From contig JAIXUR010000109.1 of the NCBI GenBank assembly GCA_027483425.1, forward strand, positions 1 through 5,803: 5,803 nucleotides of DNA, written 5' to 3'. This stretch comes from Cyanobacteriota bacterium. GTDB taxonomy: Bacteria > Cyanobacteriota > Cyanobacteriia > Phormidesmidales > Phormidesmidaceae. Below the pieces are notes generated by a model that was not told where the DNA came from, ran no database searches, and was given only the letters and a program-made list of their open reading frames with translations. A program made the position numbers and the translations under genes. This document shows, one piece after another, positions 4,504 through 5,803 of the stretch (positions within the stretch are counted from its first letter, which is position 1; every line of letters starts with the position of its first letter).

Positions 4504-5803
4504 CTACTCCAGGGATCCCACCGGATGGTGCCGTCCCTGGAGGTAGGCTCGGTAGCCTTGCCCAGGGCGCCAGGTAATGGCCCCGTCGCGCTCGGTACAG
4601 AACACCTGAAGGCCCTGGTTGAGTAGCCGTTGCTCGGTGGTGGGATCAATGGTGGGGGCAGAGGCGATCGCCACCTTGGCCCCGATCGCCGTAATCGCCG
4701 CGATCGCCTCGGGGGCCAGCGCTTCGCCGTGCCACCACAGCACCTGGCTGGGCAGCCCTGGGTGGGCCTGCAACCAGGGCATTTGCTGGGCTGGAGATAG
4801 GGCGGGCAGCAGCAGCCAGGTCTGGCGACGCAACAGGCTCAACCGTAGCCCCCGAGCTCCCGCCTGCAGGTACTGCATCTGCTGCCGCCCCAGGGTCTGG
4901 GTTTGGCCCGGGGTCAGGCGATGAAACCGGCCCCCCGGCGGGGCGATCGCCAGGGCCGACTCGGCTCCATAGAAATTGCGGATGGGGGCTTTAGCGGCAA
5001 TGGTGTGCCAGTTGTCGCGATCGCTGTCGTCGCCGTGGATGGCGCTGGTGAGGCGGTTAATGCCCGCCTGGCGCAAAAAAGGCACCACGGTGTAGAAGGC
5101 CGTTTTGTCAGTGCCGCTGTTGACCACCAGGGGCGATCGGCCATCCTGCACTACCATGACCGCATCCTGACCTGCCGCCAGCACCGTCACCTCCGCCAGG
5201 GTCGCGCCCCGGTACAGCAGCGGCCCCAGGGCGACCAGCCCGATCAGCAGCGCCACCAGCCCCCGCCGCCGCGCAGGCCCCCAGCCCCACAGGCAAAAAA
5301 GACCGTAGAGCCCCACCATTTGACCCAGGGAAATGTGACCCGTCGCCAGGGCACTGCCGGGTAGGCTGACCTCCCACTGCACCAGGGCAATCAGCAGCTG
5401 GGTCGGCAGCCCCAGGGGCCAGGCCAGCATTCCCCCTAGCCACGGCCACACCACCGCCACCAGGCCGCTGAGCATTCCCCCCAGGCTAATCACCATCACC
5501 AGCGGGGTGGTCACCATGTTGAGCAGAATGCTGTAGGTGGTGAGGGTGTTGAAGTAGTAGAGGGATAGGGGAATCGTCCAGAGGTAGGCCGCCAGGGGCA
5601 CCGCCGCCACCGCCGCCAGGGTAGGGGGGAGCCACTCCAGCCGTTCGGTGATCGGTTTGACCGCCACCATCAACCCCAGGGTGGCCATCACGCTGAGGCG
5701 AAAGCCAATGTCGTCGATCCAGGCCGGGTTGACGAGCAACAGCAGCGTCACGGCCCCCAGCAGGCAACCCAGGGGTTTAACGCTGCGCTCTAGGGCGACG
5801 CCC
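4504..5803 (-). CDS. comEC: ComEC/Rec2-family DNA-uptake channel, C-terminal part (5' partial)
   Basis: The frame stays open to the window edge, giving 432 visible residues; the start, the N-terminal domain and part of the channel lie beyond 5803. A GTG at 5749-5751 is only an internal valine, because GVALERSVKPLG continues the typical ComEC pattern upstream. Visible residues 1 to about 197 are the end of the Competence domain: a set of hydrophobic segments with the hallmark NPAWIDDIGFRLSVMATLGL (25-44) and TTYSILLNMVTTPLV (about 88-102). The rest is a beta-lactamase-like C-terminal domain starting at VTVLAAGQDAVMV (205-217), with VVNSG (226-230) and VVPFLRQAGINRL (239-251). The usual metal-binding residues are largely missing (see findings). 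ComEC forms the inner-membrane channel for single-stranded DNA in natural transformation. The stop codon lies 82 bases before the GT2 gene on the same strand. Confidence 0.93.
   Translation of the reverse strand, partial: GVALERSVKPLGCLLGAVTLLLLVNPAWIDDIGFRLSVMATLGLMVAVKPITERLEWLPPTLAAVAAVPLAAYLWTIPLSLYYFNTLTTYSILLNMVTTPLVMVISLGGMLSGLVAVVWPWLGGMLAWPLGLPTQLLIALVQWEVSLPGSALATGHISLGQMVGLYGLFCLWGWGPARRRGLVALLIGLVALGPLLYRGATLAEVTVLAAGQDAVMVVQDGRSPLVVNSGTDKTAFYTVVPFLRQAGINRLTSAIHGDDSDRDNWHTIAAKAPIRNFYGAESALAIAPPGGRFHRLTPGQTQTLGRQQMQYLQAGARGLRLSLLRRQTWLLLPALSPAQQMPWLQAHPGLPSQVLWWHGEALAPEAIAAITAIGAKVAIASAPTIDPTTEQRLLNQGLQVFCTERDGAITWRPGQGYRAYLQGRHHPVGSLE

Larger units (their letters stand above)
5..5024. 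repeat. HIP1 octamers (GCGATCGC), 13 copies dispersed
   Basis: Exact GCGATCGC copies start at 5, 208, 1345, 1528, 1747, 2249, 3186, 3445, 4261, 4664, 4700, 4943 and 5017, found by eye. This is roughly one per 450 bases and all lie inside coding regions on both sides of the convergent junction. HIP1 is a known over-represented palindrome in many cyanobacterial genomes and is the main basis for the taxonomic assignment. The even spread suggests the whole window is resident chromosome and not a recent import. Confidence 0.95.

Noticed and set aside
4903..5364. Plus-strand open frame of 153 codons inside comEC
   Set aside because: It is antisense to clearly conserved ComEC sequence; the Gln/Pro/Arg-rich translation is typical of a GC-rich shadow frame.

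Overview
The window comes from a GC-rich cyanobacterium. The best sign is the density of the octamer GCGATCGC (HIP1, the highly iterated palindrome typical of many cyanobacterial genomes): I count 13 exact copies in 5.8 kb. Protein features agree, in particular a cyanobacterial-style ComEC with a worn C-terminal hydrolase domain and small secreted proteins of a cyanobacterial type. A filamentous Leptolyngbya/Nodosilinea-like strain is a reasonable guess, but the sequence alone does not settle the genus.

Left third (1-1437, plus strand): three consecutive small exported proteins of unknown function. The first is cut by the window's left edge. The first two are short, carry two cysteines each in the visible mature part and share a short Gly/Val/Gln motif, so they may be diverged tandem paralogs. 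The third lacks cysteine and looks beta-rich. The 203-base gap before the third gene is packed with inverted repeats, the clearest being a nested stem at 805-859.

Right two thirds (1459-5803, minus strand, convergent with the first block): reading in the direction of transcription, a 5'-truncated ComEC/Rec2-type DNA-uptake channel, a family 2 glycosyltransferase of the polyprenyl-phosphate sugar synthase type, a multi-spanning GT-C (GT87-like) glycosyltransferase, and a DUF547 lipoprotein. Gaps are 82, 31 and 58 bases, so co-transcription is possible. The two glycosyltransferases make biochemical sense as a pair: the GT2 would load a sugar onto a polyprenyl phosphate at the cytoplasmic face, and the GT-C enzyme would use that lipid-linked sugar on the far side of the membrane. 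The two blocks meet at a 21-base convergent junction with a candidate terminator hairpin that overlaps a stop codon.

Most of the window is ordinary chromosomal gene content. I see no mobile element, CRISPR array, rRNA or tRNA, and no defence or biosynthetic system. The items most worth a second look are the hairpin-rich gap upstream of the third secreted protein, the donor-synthase/GT-C pair, and the loss of metal-binding residues in the ComEC C-terminal domain.
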